Below, piece by piece: positions 31,385-38,743 of a stretch of 38,743 bases of DNA. The DNA lies in contig CAMJHQ010000033.1 of assembly GCA_946405625.1 (NCBI GenBank), forward strand, positions 1 through 38,743, read 5' to 3'. Both the position numbers and the translations under genes were made by a program. This DNA is from an uncultured Lachnospiraceae bacterium (GTDB lineage Bacteria; Bacillota; Clostridia; Lachnospirales; Lachnospiraceae). The stretch's first letter is position 1, and each line of letters starts with the position of its first letter. Under the pieces are notes generated by a model that did not search any database, was not told the DNA's origin, and saw nothing but the letters and a program-made list of their open reading frames with translations.

Positions 31385-32467
31385 TTACGCATTCTTCTCT
31401 TCGAAGTCCTTCATGAACTCAACAAGCTTCTCAACACCTTCGATCGGCATAGCGTTGTAGATAGAAGCACGCATACCACCAACTGAACGATGTCCCTTGA
31501 GGTTAACGAAACCGGCCTCTGTAGCTTCCTTAACGAACTTAGCATCAAGCTCATCATTACCTGTTACGAAAGGTACATTCATGAGTGAACGGTCTTCCTT
31601 AACTACTGTACCCTTGAACATCTTTGACTGATCAAGGAAATCATAAAGGATCTTAGCCTTCTTCTCGTTATGAGCCTTCATTGCTGTAAGGCCACCCATA
31701 TCCTTAACCCACTTGAATACGAGTCCGCAGATATAGATACCGTAGCATGGAGGTGTATTGTAAAGAGACTCAGCATCAGCCTGTGTCTTATACTTGAGCA
31801 TTGTAGGAACATACTCAGGAAGATCGTCACGGATAAGGTCCTCTCTGATGATAACAACTACAACACCTGCAGGTCCAACGTTCTTCTGAACACCGAAATA
31901 GATAAGACCGTAATCCTCAACATTTACAGGCTGAGAAAGAATGTCTGAAGACATATCAGCTACAAGGATCTTGCCCTTTGTGTTAGGAAGATTCTTAAAT
32001 GTTGTTCCGTAAATTGTATTGTTATGGCAGATATATACATAGTCTGCATCTTCACTTACAGGAAGATCTGAGCAATCAGGAATGTATGAGAATGTCTTAT
32101 CTTCTGAAGAAGCAAGTACATTTGCCTTACCATACTTCTTAGCTTCCTGATAAGCCTTCTTAGCCCACTGTCCAGTGATGATGAAATCAGCAACACCATT
32201 CTTCATGAGGTTCATTGGGATAGCTGCGAACTGCTGTGAAGCACCACCCTGAAGGAAAAGAACCTTATAATTATCAGGAATCTTCATAAGATCTCTTAAG
32301 TCCTTTTCTGCTTCCTTGATGATTGCATCGTAAGTCTTTGAACGATGGCTCATCTCCATAACTGACTGTCCGCTTCCCTTGTAGTCAAGCATCTCGTCTG
32401 CTGCCTGTCTGAGAACTACCTCAGGAAGGATTGATGGTCCTGCCGAAAAATTGTAAACTCTTGCCAT
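31385..32467 (-). CDS. serC: Phosphoserine aminotransferase
   Basis: 360 aa. Opens with RVYNFSAGPSILPEVVL, has FLQGGASQQF (~71-80) and the PLP-binding Lys195 in YFGVQKNVGPAG. It transaminates phosphohydroxypyruvate to phosphoserine, the step after SerA. GGAGG lies 9 nt before the ATG. First gene of serC-serA, with its own AT-rich promoter region after ilvB. Confidence 0.97.
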   Translation of the reverse strand: MARVYNFSAGPSILPEVVLRQAADEMLDYKGSGQSVMEMSHRSKTYDAIIKEAEKDLRDLMKIPDNYKVLFLQGGASQQFAAIPMNLMKNGVADFIITGQWAKKAYQEAKKYGKANVLASSEDKTFSYIPDCSDLPVSEDADYVYICHNNTIYGTTFKNLPNTKGKILVADMSSDILSQPVNVEDYGLIYFGVQKNVGPAGVVVVIIREDLIRDDLPEYVPTMLKYKTQADAESLYNTPPCYGIYICGLVFKWVKDMGGLTAMKAHNEKKAKILYDFLDQSKMFKGTVVKEDRSLMNVPFVTGNDELDAKFVKEATEAGFVNLKGHRSVGGMRASIYNAMPIEGVEKLVEFMKDFEEKNA

Positions 32468-32503
32468 TTTTGTTTTCCTCCATGTAATAAATATATAAAT
32501 AAT

Positions 32504-32532
32504 ATATTAGTTTAAAATATTTTTATATCCAA
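32504..32532 (-). promoter_or_regulatory. Possible promoter of serC-serA
   Basis: Minus strand: -35 TTGGAT (32527-32532), 17-nt spacer, -10 TAATAT (32504-32509), in a very AT-rich stretch where other registers are possible. A 12-bp palindrome AATGATATCATT lies about 25 bp upstream. Confidence 0.4.
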
Positions 32533-32611
32533 ATAATGTCATTAGTAGCATTTAAATGATATCATTCGGATAAATAACTACTTCTTAAATAAAATCAATC
32601 GGGTAAAATAA

Positions 32612-34294
32612 TTATTTCTTTCCAAGACCTTCTTCCGAATCAAAGCAGGTTTCAATTGCTGCTCCCGGAGCAACCATTGGCCATACCTTGTCATCAGACT
32701 CGATCTGACAATCAATAACATAAGGTCCCTTACCCTTTAACGCAGTCTTAAGAGCCTTTGTAAACTCTTCAACTGTCTTAACTCTGATTGCTGTCGCACC
32801 GAGTCCTTCTGAAACCTTAACAAAGTCAACATTATCATTAAGTACTGTATTGGAATATCTCTTACCGTAGAATAGTGTCTGCCACTGTCTTACCATACCG
32901 AGAACATGATTGTTGATGACTACTTCTATAACATGAACTCCTTCTCTTGAAGCTGTAGCAAGTTCGTTCATGTTCATACGGAAGCATCCGTCACCTGCAA
33001 TATTGATAACAGTTTTGGAAGGGCATCCAACCTTTGCTCCGATAGCTGCACCAAGGCCGTATCCCATTGTTCCGAGACCGCCTGATGTGATGAACTGTCT
33101 TGACTTCTTATAGTTATAGTACTGAGCAGCCCACATCTGATGCTGTCCTACATCGGTTGTGATGATAGCATTACCCTTTGTTTCCTCATAGATTTTACTC
33201 ACAACAGCGGGTCCTGTCAAATGTTTCATATCGTATTTGAGCGGATTTTCCTTCATAAGCTTCTTGATTTCTTTCATCCACTCTGTTTTACGTGAAGTTT
33301 TAACACCGAGATTGATCTTTTTGAGGATTTCAGCTGCATCGCCGATAACCGAAGCGTCAACATCGATATTCTTATTAACCTCTGCTGCATCAATATCTAT
33401 ATGAAGTATCTTCGCCTCACTTGCAAACTTAGCAGCATTTCCGATCACTCTGTCAGAGAATCTTGCACCAACTACTATAAGAAGGTCTGCCTTATTAACT
33501 CCGAAATTGGATGCCTTTGTTCCGTGCATTCCGATCATTCCGGTATAACGCGGATCTGTTCCGTCAAATGCGCCCTTACCCATAAGTGTATCGCATACCG
33601 GAGCATCGATCTTCTTTACCAGCTCTGCAAGTTCTTTTGAAGCTCCTGAAAGAGTAACTCCACCACCTGCAAGAACATAAGGTCTCTTTGATGCATTTAT
33701 CATATCGATAGCACGATTAATATCTTCATCCTTGATAGTATTTGTAACCTTCTTGATTGTTTCAGGTTTCTTATACTTATAATCTGCCTTACTTGCAGTA
33801 ACGTCTTTTGTTATATCTACAAGTACAGGACCCGGACGGCCCGACTTTGCTATCTTAAATGCACGACGAATTGTATCAGCAAGCTCGTGAACATTCTTTA
33901 CGATAAAGCTGTATTTAGTTACAGGCATAACCACACCTGTTATATCTATTTCCTGGAAGCTGTCTTTTCCAAGCATTGCAACACCTACATTTGCGGTTAT
34001 CGCAACCATTGGGATTGAATCCATATATGCTGTAGCGATACCTGTTACAAGATTAGTTGCTCCCGGACCACTTGTAGCAAAACAGACTCCAACCTTTCCC
34101 GTTGCTCTTGCATATCCGTCTGCCGCATGGCTTGCACCCTGCTCATGAGATGTAAGAACGTGACGTATTTCATCTGAATGCTTATAAAGTTCATCGTAGA
34201 TATTAAGGATTGCTCCTCCCGGATAACCGAATACAGTATCTACGCCCTGCTCCTTAAGGCATTCGATAACTATTTCTGAACCTGTTAACTGCAT
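32612..34294 (-). CDS. ilvB: Acetolactate synthase large (catalytic) subunit
   Basis: 560 aa from the preferred start (ATG at 34292-34294; AAGGAG 8 nt upstream; MQLTGSEIV is the family N-terminus; a longer upstream frame has no support). TPP-dependent enzyme: Glu51 (SHEQGASHAADGYARATG), FAD/central domain, and the C-terminal TPP motif GDGCFRMNMNELATA. It makes acetolactate and acetohydroxybutyrate for Val, Leu and Ile. No ilvN regulatory subunit follows: the next gene is serC. It starts 16 nt after ilvD. Confidence 0.97.
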   Translation of the reverse strand: MQLTGSEIVIECLKEQGVDTVFGYPGGAILNIYDELYKHSDEIRHVLTSHEQGASHAADGYARATGKVGVCFATSGPGATNLVTGIATAYMDSIPMVAITANVGVAMLGKDSFQEIDITGVVMPVTKYSFIVKNVHELADTIRRAFKIAKSGRPGPVLVDITKDVTASKADYKYKKPETIKKVTNTIKDEDINRAIDMINASKRPYVLAGGGVTLSGASKELAELVKKIDAPVCDTLMGKGAFDGTDPRYTGMIGMHGTKASNFGVNKADLLIVVGARFSDRVIGNAAKFASEAKILHIDIDAAEVNKNIDVDASVIGDAAEILKKINLGVKTSRKTEWMKEIKKLMKENPLKYDMKHLTGPAVVSKIYEETKGNAIITTDVGQHQMWAAQYYNYKKSRQFITSGGLGTMGYGLGAAIGAKVGCPSKTVINIAGDGCFRMNMNELATASREGVHVIEVVINNHVLGMVRQWQTLFYGKRYSNTVLNDNVDFVKVSEGLGATAIRVKTVEEFTKALKTALKGKGPYVIDCQIESDDKVWPMVAPGAAIETCFDSEEGLGKK

Positions 34295-34310
34295 AATATC
34301 TGCTCCTTCC

Positions 34311-35981
34311 TTATGCCTTTGGGATTTCGAGGATTGCTCCGCGGTTGCCGCTTGTAACCATAGAAGCATAACGTGCAAGATAACCCGTTGTTACCTTTGG
34401 CTCGCGTGGTGACCAAGCTGCACGGCGCTTTGCAAGCTCTTCATCCGAAACCTTAAGATTGATTGAATAGTTGTTGATATCGATCTCAATCATATCGCCC
34501 TCTTCAACAAGTGCGATAGGTCCGCCAACTGCTGCTTCAGGTGATACATGTCCGATTGAAGCTCCGCGGCTTGCTCCAGAGAAACGGCCATCTGTAATAA
34601 GTGCAACTGTCGAGCCGAGTCCCATACCTGCGATAGCGGATGTAGGATTGAGCATCTCTCTCATTCCCGGACCTCCCTTAGGTCCTTCGTATCTGATAAC
34701 AACAACATCACCATCAACAATCTTGCCACCGAGAATTGCTGCGATTGCATCCTCTTCGGAATCAAAGACTCTTGCAGGTCCCTCATGCTTAAGCATTTCA
34801 GGTACGACTGCGGATCTCTTAACTACCGATCCGTCCGGTGCCAGGTTGCCCTTAAGTACCGCAAGTCCTCCTGTCTTTGAATATGGATTATCTGTAGGTC
34901 TTATAACCTCAGGATTTCTGTTTACTGAATTCTTAACTGCTTCTCCGATCGTCTTACCTGTAACTGTCATGCAGTTTTCATTGATAAGTCCGATATCGCA
35001 GAGTTCCTTAACAACTGCATATACGCCGCCTGCTTCGTTGAGGTCCTCCATATATGTAGGACCTGCAGGTGCAAGATGACAGAGGTTAGGTGTCTTCTCA
35101 CTGATCGGATTAGCAAATGATATATCAAAATCAAAACCGATCTCATGTGCGATTGCTGGAAGATGAAGCATTGAATTTGTTGAGCATCCAAGTGCCATAT
35201 CTACTGTAAGCGCATTGAGGATTGCATCCTTTGTGATGATATCACGAGGACGGATATTCTTCTTCAGCATATCCATTACAGCATATCCTGCCTTCTTTGC
35301 AAGACGGAGTCTCTCTGAATATACTGCAGGGATTGTTCCGTTGCCCGGAAGTCCCATACCGAGAACCTCTGTAAGACAGTTCATTGAGTTAGCTGTATAC
35401 ATACCGGAACATGAACCGCATGTAGGACAAACCTTTTCCTCAAACTCAAGTACTTCAGCATCATCAATCTTTCCGGCTGTACGCTCTCCTACTGCCTCAA
35501 ACATTGACGAAAGACTTCTCTTTCTTCCGTGAATATGACCTGCAAGCATAGGACCGCCTGATACAAATACAGTCGGTACATTTACTCTTGCTGCTGCCAT
35601 AAGAAGTCCCGGAACATTTTTATCACAGTTAGGGATCATGACAAGTGCATCAAACTGATGAGCAATAGCCATGGCCTCTGTTGAATCTGCAATAAGATCT
35701 CTTGTCACAAGACTGTACTTCATTCCGATATGTCCCATTGCAATACCGTCGCAGACTGCGATTGCAGGAAACATAACAGGTGTTCCGCCTGCTTCAGCGA
35801 CGCCGAGCTTGACGGCCTCTGCTATCTTATCAAGATTCATGTGACCCGGAACGATCTCGTTATATGAGCACACAATACCTACCATTGGCTTTTTGATCTC
35901 TTCAGCAGTATATCCGAGTGCGTTCAGAAGTGAACGTGCAGGTGCTTGCTGAAGACCGCATTTCATGTTGTCACTTGTCAT
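34311..35981 (-). CDS. ilvD: Dihydroxy-acid dehydratase
   Basis: 556 aa. Fe-S ligand regions are [10 protein letters not shown] and [19 protein letters not shown], plus [20 protein letters not shown] near the C-terminus. It dehydrates the dihydroxy acids in Val/Ile synthesis, after IlvB and IlvC. AAAGGAG lies 8 nt before the ATG. First gene of ilvD-ilvB, behind a near-consensus promoter; no T-box leader fits in the 121-bp spacer. Confidence 0.98.
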   Translation of the reverse strand: MTSDNMKCGLQQAPARSLLNALGYTAEEIKKPMVGIVCSYNEIVPGHMNLDKIAEAVKLGVAEAGGTPVMFPAIAVCDGIAMGHIGMKYSLVTRDLIADSTEAMAIAHQFDALVMIPNCDKNVPGLLMAAARVNVPTVFVSGGPMLAGHIHGRKRSLSSMFEAVGERTAGKIDDAEVLEFEEKVCPTCGSCSGMYTANSMNCLTEVLGMGLPGNGTIPAVYSERLRLAKKAGYAVMDMLKKNIRPRDIITKDAILNALTVDMALGCSTNSMLHLPAIAHEIGFDFDISFANPISEKTPNLCHLAPAGPTYMEDLNEAGGVYAVVKELCDIGLINENCMTVTGKTIGEAVKNSVNRNPEVIRPTDNPYSKTGGLAVLKGNLAPDGSVVKRSAVVPEMLKHEGPARVFDSEEDAIAAILGGKIVDGDVVVIRYEGPKGGPGMREMLNPTSAIAGMGLGSTVALITDGRFSGASRGASIGHVSPEAAVGGPIALVEEGDMIEIDINNYSINLKVSDEELAKRRAAWSPREPKVTTGYLARYASMVTSGNRGAILEIPKA

Positions 35982-36008
35982 AACCTAATCTCCTTTGTTT
36001 TCTACCCA

Positions 36009-36037
36009 TTTATAAAATTTTTCATTTTATTTATCAA
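36009..36037 (-). promoter_or_regulatory. Promoter of ilvD-ilvB
   Basis: Minus strand: -35 TTGATA (36032-36037), 17-nt spacer, -10 TATAAA (36009-36014). A loose CodY-box-like sequence (about 10 of 15 consensus positions) lies in the spacer; it is weak evidence for CodY control. Confidence 0.65.
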
Positions 36038-36102
36038 TTGTTACTGATGATATTCATCCGAAAATGTATGCATCATCAGCTTGATCATACCGTTTGTTTT
36101 TA

Positions 36103-36711
36103 TCAGAACTTAGATCCGATAGTATAGATAATACTCCAGATATAATATCCCGTAGCAGCCAGATTTATTACCATCGCAATAATGCCCATCAGCATTATAA
36201 AGGGCTTACCGGTTTTAAGTCCGCCTTTAATAGCCTTATAGCTTCCGTATACGCCGCCCAGTAGTATTACAATAAGCCATACACTTATGAATCTTATTCT
36301 GAAGGAACCGCACAGAATAGACAGAACAACATTTACAATACCCAATCCAATAGCTGCCTTCCATGAAGTTTCTGCATCCTTGAAAGGATCATCATCTTCA
36401 TTCTTTGCTGAAGGTGCCCCAGCTATAAAAGGAGTCTTCTGCTGATTCATAAGATTCTGCATATTCGGATTATACTGTGCATTCGCATTATACTGCGCAT
36501 TTGCGTTATACTGTGCATTCGCGTTATACTGTGCATTCGCATTATACTGCGCATTTGCGTTATACTGTGCATTTGCATTATACTGAGTATTTTGCACATC
36601 CGCATTATACTGAACATTCGGATTGCTTGCATTATACTGGGTATTCTGAGTGTCCGGACTATACTGTGGATTCAGATTATTCTGATTGTTACCTGTATAA
36701 TAATCATCCAT
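36103..36711 (-). CDS. Membrane protein with Ala-Gln-Tyr-Asn repeat N-terminus
   Basis: 202 aa, no recognised family. Residues 1-90 are Asn/Gln/Tyr-rich: an NNQNNLNPQYSPDTQNTQYNAS start, then six exact AQYNAN-type hexapeptides. Residues ~110-200 hold about three membrane helices (AIGLGIVNVVLSILCG, ISVWLIVILLGGVYGSYKAI, PFIMLMGIIAMVINLAATGYYIW). The layout resembles the N-terminally Gln/Pro/Gly/Tyr-rich small membrane proteins next door. A spaced AGGAG (12 nt from the ATG) precedes it. Role unknown. Confidence 0.6.
   Translation of the reverse strand: MDDYYTGNNQNNLNPQYSPDTQNTQYNASNPNVQYNADVQNTQYNANAQYNANAQYNANAQYNANAQYNANAQYNANAQYNPNMQNLMNQQKTPFIAGAPSAKNEDDDPFKDAETSWKAAIGLGIVNVVLSILCGSFRIRFISVWLIVILLGGVYGSYKAIKGGLKTGKPFIMLMGIIAMVINLAATGYYIWSIIYTIGSKF
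36470..36577. repeat. Six tandem 18-bp repeats encoding AQYNAN
   Basis: Unit TTATACTGYGCATTYGCR starts at 36470, 36488, 36506, 36524, 36542 and 36560, with a degenerate seventh at 36578. Silent third-position variants alternate between units, suggesting expansion by duplication of unit pairs followed by drift, and selection for the protein sequence. Confidence 0.9.
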
Positions 36712-36738
36712 TTTATATCATTTCTCCTAAAACTATTC

Positions 36739-36779
36739 ATCAGATAAGTCAGGCCCAATCATGACCTGACCTACCTGAT
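36739..36779 (-). other. Long interrupted hairpin between two membrane-protein genes
   Basis: ATCAG-a-TA-a-GTCAGG pairs with CCTGAC-c-TA-c-CTGAT, with two symmetric single mismatches and an 11-nt loop. No good U-run follows; it may be a partial terminator or an RNA stability element between the zinc-ribbon gene and the AQYNAN gene. Confidence 0.4.
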
Positions 36780-36797
36780 ACATTTCATATTAAATCA

Positions 36798-37652
36798 TTA
36801 TTTTACAAAAAGTTTCTTTCTGTTATTGAAGTAAATAATGTTGCAAACTACAAGAATTACATATCCTATTATCTGACCGACAATACCAGGCTGAACAATC
36901 GCCGATGCCGGGAAACCATATTTTTTAACTTCGGATACTGCAGCTATAATATATATAAAATTAGCAAAAATGATAATTCCGATTACTATAAAATAAAACA
37001 TAGGACCATTCTTCTTAAAGCCGGCCAGCTGAAATCTTGTAAAGATTGCTCCGCCTGCCACTACAAGAAATAATAATCCGGATACAATACCGACTGTCTT
37101 CAGACTTGGAAATAATCTGAAAATCTGCTCAGCCGTAACGCCCTGATCATTATCGTATATCTTTCCTGACAATAACTGATATGCATTGTACAGGGCTCCG
37201 AGTGATGTTAAGAACAACTGAACATAGATGATAAACTTAAACCAGTTCATTCCAAGCTGCTGTCCGTTAGGTCCGATAACCACATCAGGTATACTACTGC
37301 CTGTATTCATAGGCGGAACACCCGGATAAGGATTACCCTGAGGCATATATGTATTCTGCTGGCCACCATATGTATTCTGTGGGCCACCATATTGACTCTG
37401 AGGTGCACCCGGCTGAACATACTGGCCGGCACCTGCTCCATAAGGATCCTGCTGACCGTAACTCTGCTGGCCATAACCCTGAGGGCTGCTGTATGCGTTC
37501 TGCTGTGCGCTTGGCTGAACATACTGGCCGGTGCCGGCTCCATAAGGATCCTGCTGGCCACCATATATATTCTGCGAAGTAATTGGTTTTCCGCATGTCG
37601 TACAAAATGTGTTTCCGTCTTCCACGGATGAATTACAATATGGACAAATCAT
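36798..37652 (-). CDS. Zinc-ribbon membrane protein with Gln/Gly/Tyr-rich linker
   Basis: 284 aa from the preferred start (GGAGG 6 nt before the ATG at 37650-37652; MICPYCN). Residues 1-25 are a CPYCNSSVEDGNTFCTTCG zinc ribbon, 30-115 a low-complexity linker rich in Gln, Gly, Tyr and Pro (QQDPYGAG units), and ~128-275 about four membrane helices. Zinc-ribbon plus low-complexity plus membrane-domain proteins are common and poorly known in Firmicutes. The linker carries about two long near-identical units (QQDPYGAGTGQYVQP and QQDPYGAGAGQYVQP). Confidence 0.65.
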   Translation of the reverse strand: MICPYCNSSVEDGNTFCTTCGKPITSQNIYGGQQDPYGAGTGQYVQPSAQQNAYSSPQGYGQQSYGQQDPYGAGAGQYVQPGAPQSQYGGPQNTYGGQQNTYMPQGNPYPGVPPMNTGSSIPDVVIGPNGQQLGMNWFKFIIYVQLFLTSLGALYNAYQLLSGKIYDNDQGVTAEQIFRLFPSLKTVGIVSGLLFLVVAGGAIFTRFQLAGFKKNGPMFYFIVIGIIIFANFIYIIAAVSEVKKYGFPASAIVQPGIVGQIIGYVILVVCNIIYFNNRKKLFVK

Positions 37653-37703
37653 TTGATACCTCCTCAAATTCTATCCCAAAAAAACAATTAGTTAAAAAAT
37701 TAA

Positions 37704-38743
37704 TTAGTTAATCGTGCTGAAACAAGAATAAACCGAGTCAAAATTACTCTGGTCTGTACTTGCAACTGTAATTACCATCAGATAATTACCTTTAGATAAA
37801 CAAACACAACGCTCATAAATCTTAGTTCCCAGATATTCAGCTGAAAAATCAATACATGCCTCTGATTTTCCCATTACTGTTGTAGTAGCTGTATCAGCTG
37901 TTACATTCTGATATCCTGATGCTGTAAGTGAAGTTGCGATCTGATCCTTATATGTTGAAAGCATCTCTCCCATATCATAATCATCATAGCTAAATGCAGA
38001 CTTCTGAATAACAAGGTTGCATGAATCTCCTGTCATTGGATTTGATGTGCACATTATAACAGCCTGACCGTTTGCACCCAGCTCAACGTTTTCGTAAAGC
38101 TCCTGCATAGTCTTTGATGTTCCGTTAATCTGCTGAAGCGAATCATTATCCATGAACTGCTGTCCTGAAGGAAGTGTAAACTGTATTCCGAAAAGAGGAT
38201 TTGTATAAACATCTCCGCTTACTGTTCCCATTACCTTATCGTAGCCTTCAGCGTCTGAAACAGGAAGATCATTTGAAGATGTTTCTGTTGCCGCCTCAGT
38301 TGCTGCTTCTGTTGCTGCTTCAGTTGCCGCTTCTGTTTCTGCTTCTGTTGCTGCTTCTGTAACTGCTTCAGTTGCTGCTTCTGTTTCTGCCTCTGTAACA
38401 GCTTCGGTTGCTGCTTCTGTTTCTGCTTCTGTCAATGCACCAATGCCGCTTCCTGATGACTCGGCTGTTGTAGCCTCAGCTTTCTTTGATGAATCATCCT
38501 TCTTAGGTAAAACAAAGAAAACAACAACAAGCACTGCAATAAGTGCAACAACACCTACTATTATTCCGGCAATAGCTCCACCACTAAGTCCCTTCTTCAT
38601 ATTTGAAGGTCCCTGTGGTCCGTTACCCTGAGGTGCATTATACTGCGGCTGTCTAGGCTGCTGGTTATACTGTGGCTGTCCGCCGTACTGCTGACCCGGC
38701 TGACTAAACTGACCCTGTCCGCCGTACTGCTGACCCGGCTGAC
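37704..38743 (-). CDS. Membrane-anchored protein with Thr-Glu-Ala linker and DcrB/PsbP-like domain (partial, runs off right edge)
   Basis: An ATG at 38600 is not the true start: the frame is open to the window edge and encodes a Gln/Gly/Tyr/Pro-rich segment (GGQPQYNQQPRQPQYNAP then GNGPQGPSN) before MKKGLSGG. Next come one membrane helix, a linker of TEAATEAVTEAETEA units, and a globular C-terminal domain (~180 residues; GYDKVMGTVSGDVYTNPLFG, NLVIQKSAFSYDDYD) resembling PsbP/DcrB-like domains in general layout. So the true N-terminus, probably a zinc ribbon as in the neighbour, lies outside. Function unknown; the domain is probably outside the membrane. Confidence 0.6.
   Translation of the reverse strand, partial: QPGQQYGGQGQFSQPGQQYGGQPQYNQQPRQPQYNAPQGNGPQGPSNMKKGLSGGAIAGIIVGVVALIAVLVVVFFVLPKKDDSSKKAEATTAESSGSGIGALTEAETEAATEAVTEAETEAATEAVTEAATEAETEAATEAATEAATEAATETSSNDLPVSDAEGYDKVMGTVSGDVYTNPLFGIQFTLPSGQQFMDNDSLQQINGTSKTMQELYENVELGANGQAVIMCTSNPMTGDSCNLVIQKSAFSYDDYDMGEMLSTYKDQIATSLTASGYQNVTADTATTTVMGKSEACIDFSAEYLGTKIYERCVCLSKGNYLMVITVASTDQSNFDSVYSCFSTIN
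38283..38439. repeat. GCTTCTGTT-type repeat encoding the TEA linker
   Basis: About 155 bp of plus-strand GCTTCTGTT/GCTTCTGTA/GCCTCTGTA units in phase, encoding TEAATEA-type residues on the minus strand. It is the same style as the linkers of the MltG-like gene (14606-14914) and the NusA tail (~1030-1090). Confidence 0.75.

Noticed and set aside
32504-32560. Strong CodY box before serC
   Set aside because: No stretch matching AATTTTCWGAAAATT with few mismatches was found; AT-rich similarity is not enough.
34295-34378. N-terminal extension of IlvB upstream of 34294
   Set aside because: The extra 28 codons overlap the end of ilvD, lack a ribosome site and are unlike the family; the internal ATG has AAGGAG at good spacing.
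35982-36102. T-box or other tRNA-sensing leader before ilvD
   Set aside because: The spacer is only 121 bp, has a promoter 28-56 bp before ilvD and no T-box core or terminator/antiterminator pair.

Overview
The window reads as ordinary chromosome of a low-GC Gram-positive anaerobe, most likely a Lachnospiraceae member (Butyrivibrio/Roseburia/Lachnospira-like). The basis is the gene neighbourhoods (rimP-nusA-ylxR-infB; codY followed by a DUF6115-type and an MltG-type membrane protein; adjacent serC-serA; COG0523 GTPases), AT-rich spacers, strong AGGAGG-type ribosome sites and frequent TTG/GTG starts. The genus is not certain. Every gene except one MATE transporter lies on the minus strand, so transcription runs right to left. 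No phage, insertion sequence, tRNA, rRNA or CRISPR was seen.

Layout from left to right. (1) 1-2830: the 3' half of the rimP-nusA-infB operon, with ylxR and ylxQ fused into one gene and infB running off the left edge. (2) 2885-6890: a helix-turn-helix/Uma2 fusion protein, an Xaa-Pro peptidase and a MATE exporter. The promoters around them carry helically phased ATGATA/TTCATGAA sites, the most unusual regulatory DNA in the window. (3) 6929-9260: rpsB-tsf behind a strong promoter and a leader of about 330 nt that contains a nested palindromic element. (4) 9319-14174: a five-gene operon for a MacB/FtsX-type ABC transporter (permease, ATPase, permease) and a two-component system, with a palindromic repeat wedged inside it. 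(5) 14396-22230: comM-dprA, topA, then codY with two acidic or low-complexity membrane proteins. (6) 22351-24610: two COG0523 GTPases, one with a very long His/Asp tract and one fused to a DUF1980-like domain. (7) 24694-28741: a tight operon of P-loop kinase, DUF1015 and glgB. (8) 28899-35981: amino-acid biosynthesis genes asd, serA, serC, ilvB, ilvD. (9) 36103-38743: three membrane proteins with Gln/Asn/Gly/Tyr-rich or repeat-rich extensions, the last running off the right edge.

How they fit together: the ilv, ser and asd genes make branched-chain amino acids, serine and the aspartate family. CodY, encoded in the same window, is the usual sensor of branched-chain amino acids and GTP in Firmicutes. 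DUF1015 carries a DGHHR motif reminiscent of the ParB-like serine kinase family and lies beside a P-loop kinase and the serine genes, suggesting an untested link to serine or phosphate-ester metabolism. Recurrent stylistic features are acidic Glu/Ala tails (NusA, S2), Thr-Glu-Ala linkers in surface proteins, and three-hairpin intergenic elements centred on a GCGAAGC mini-hairpin (two copies).
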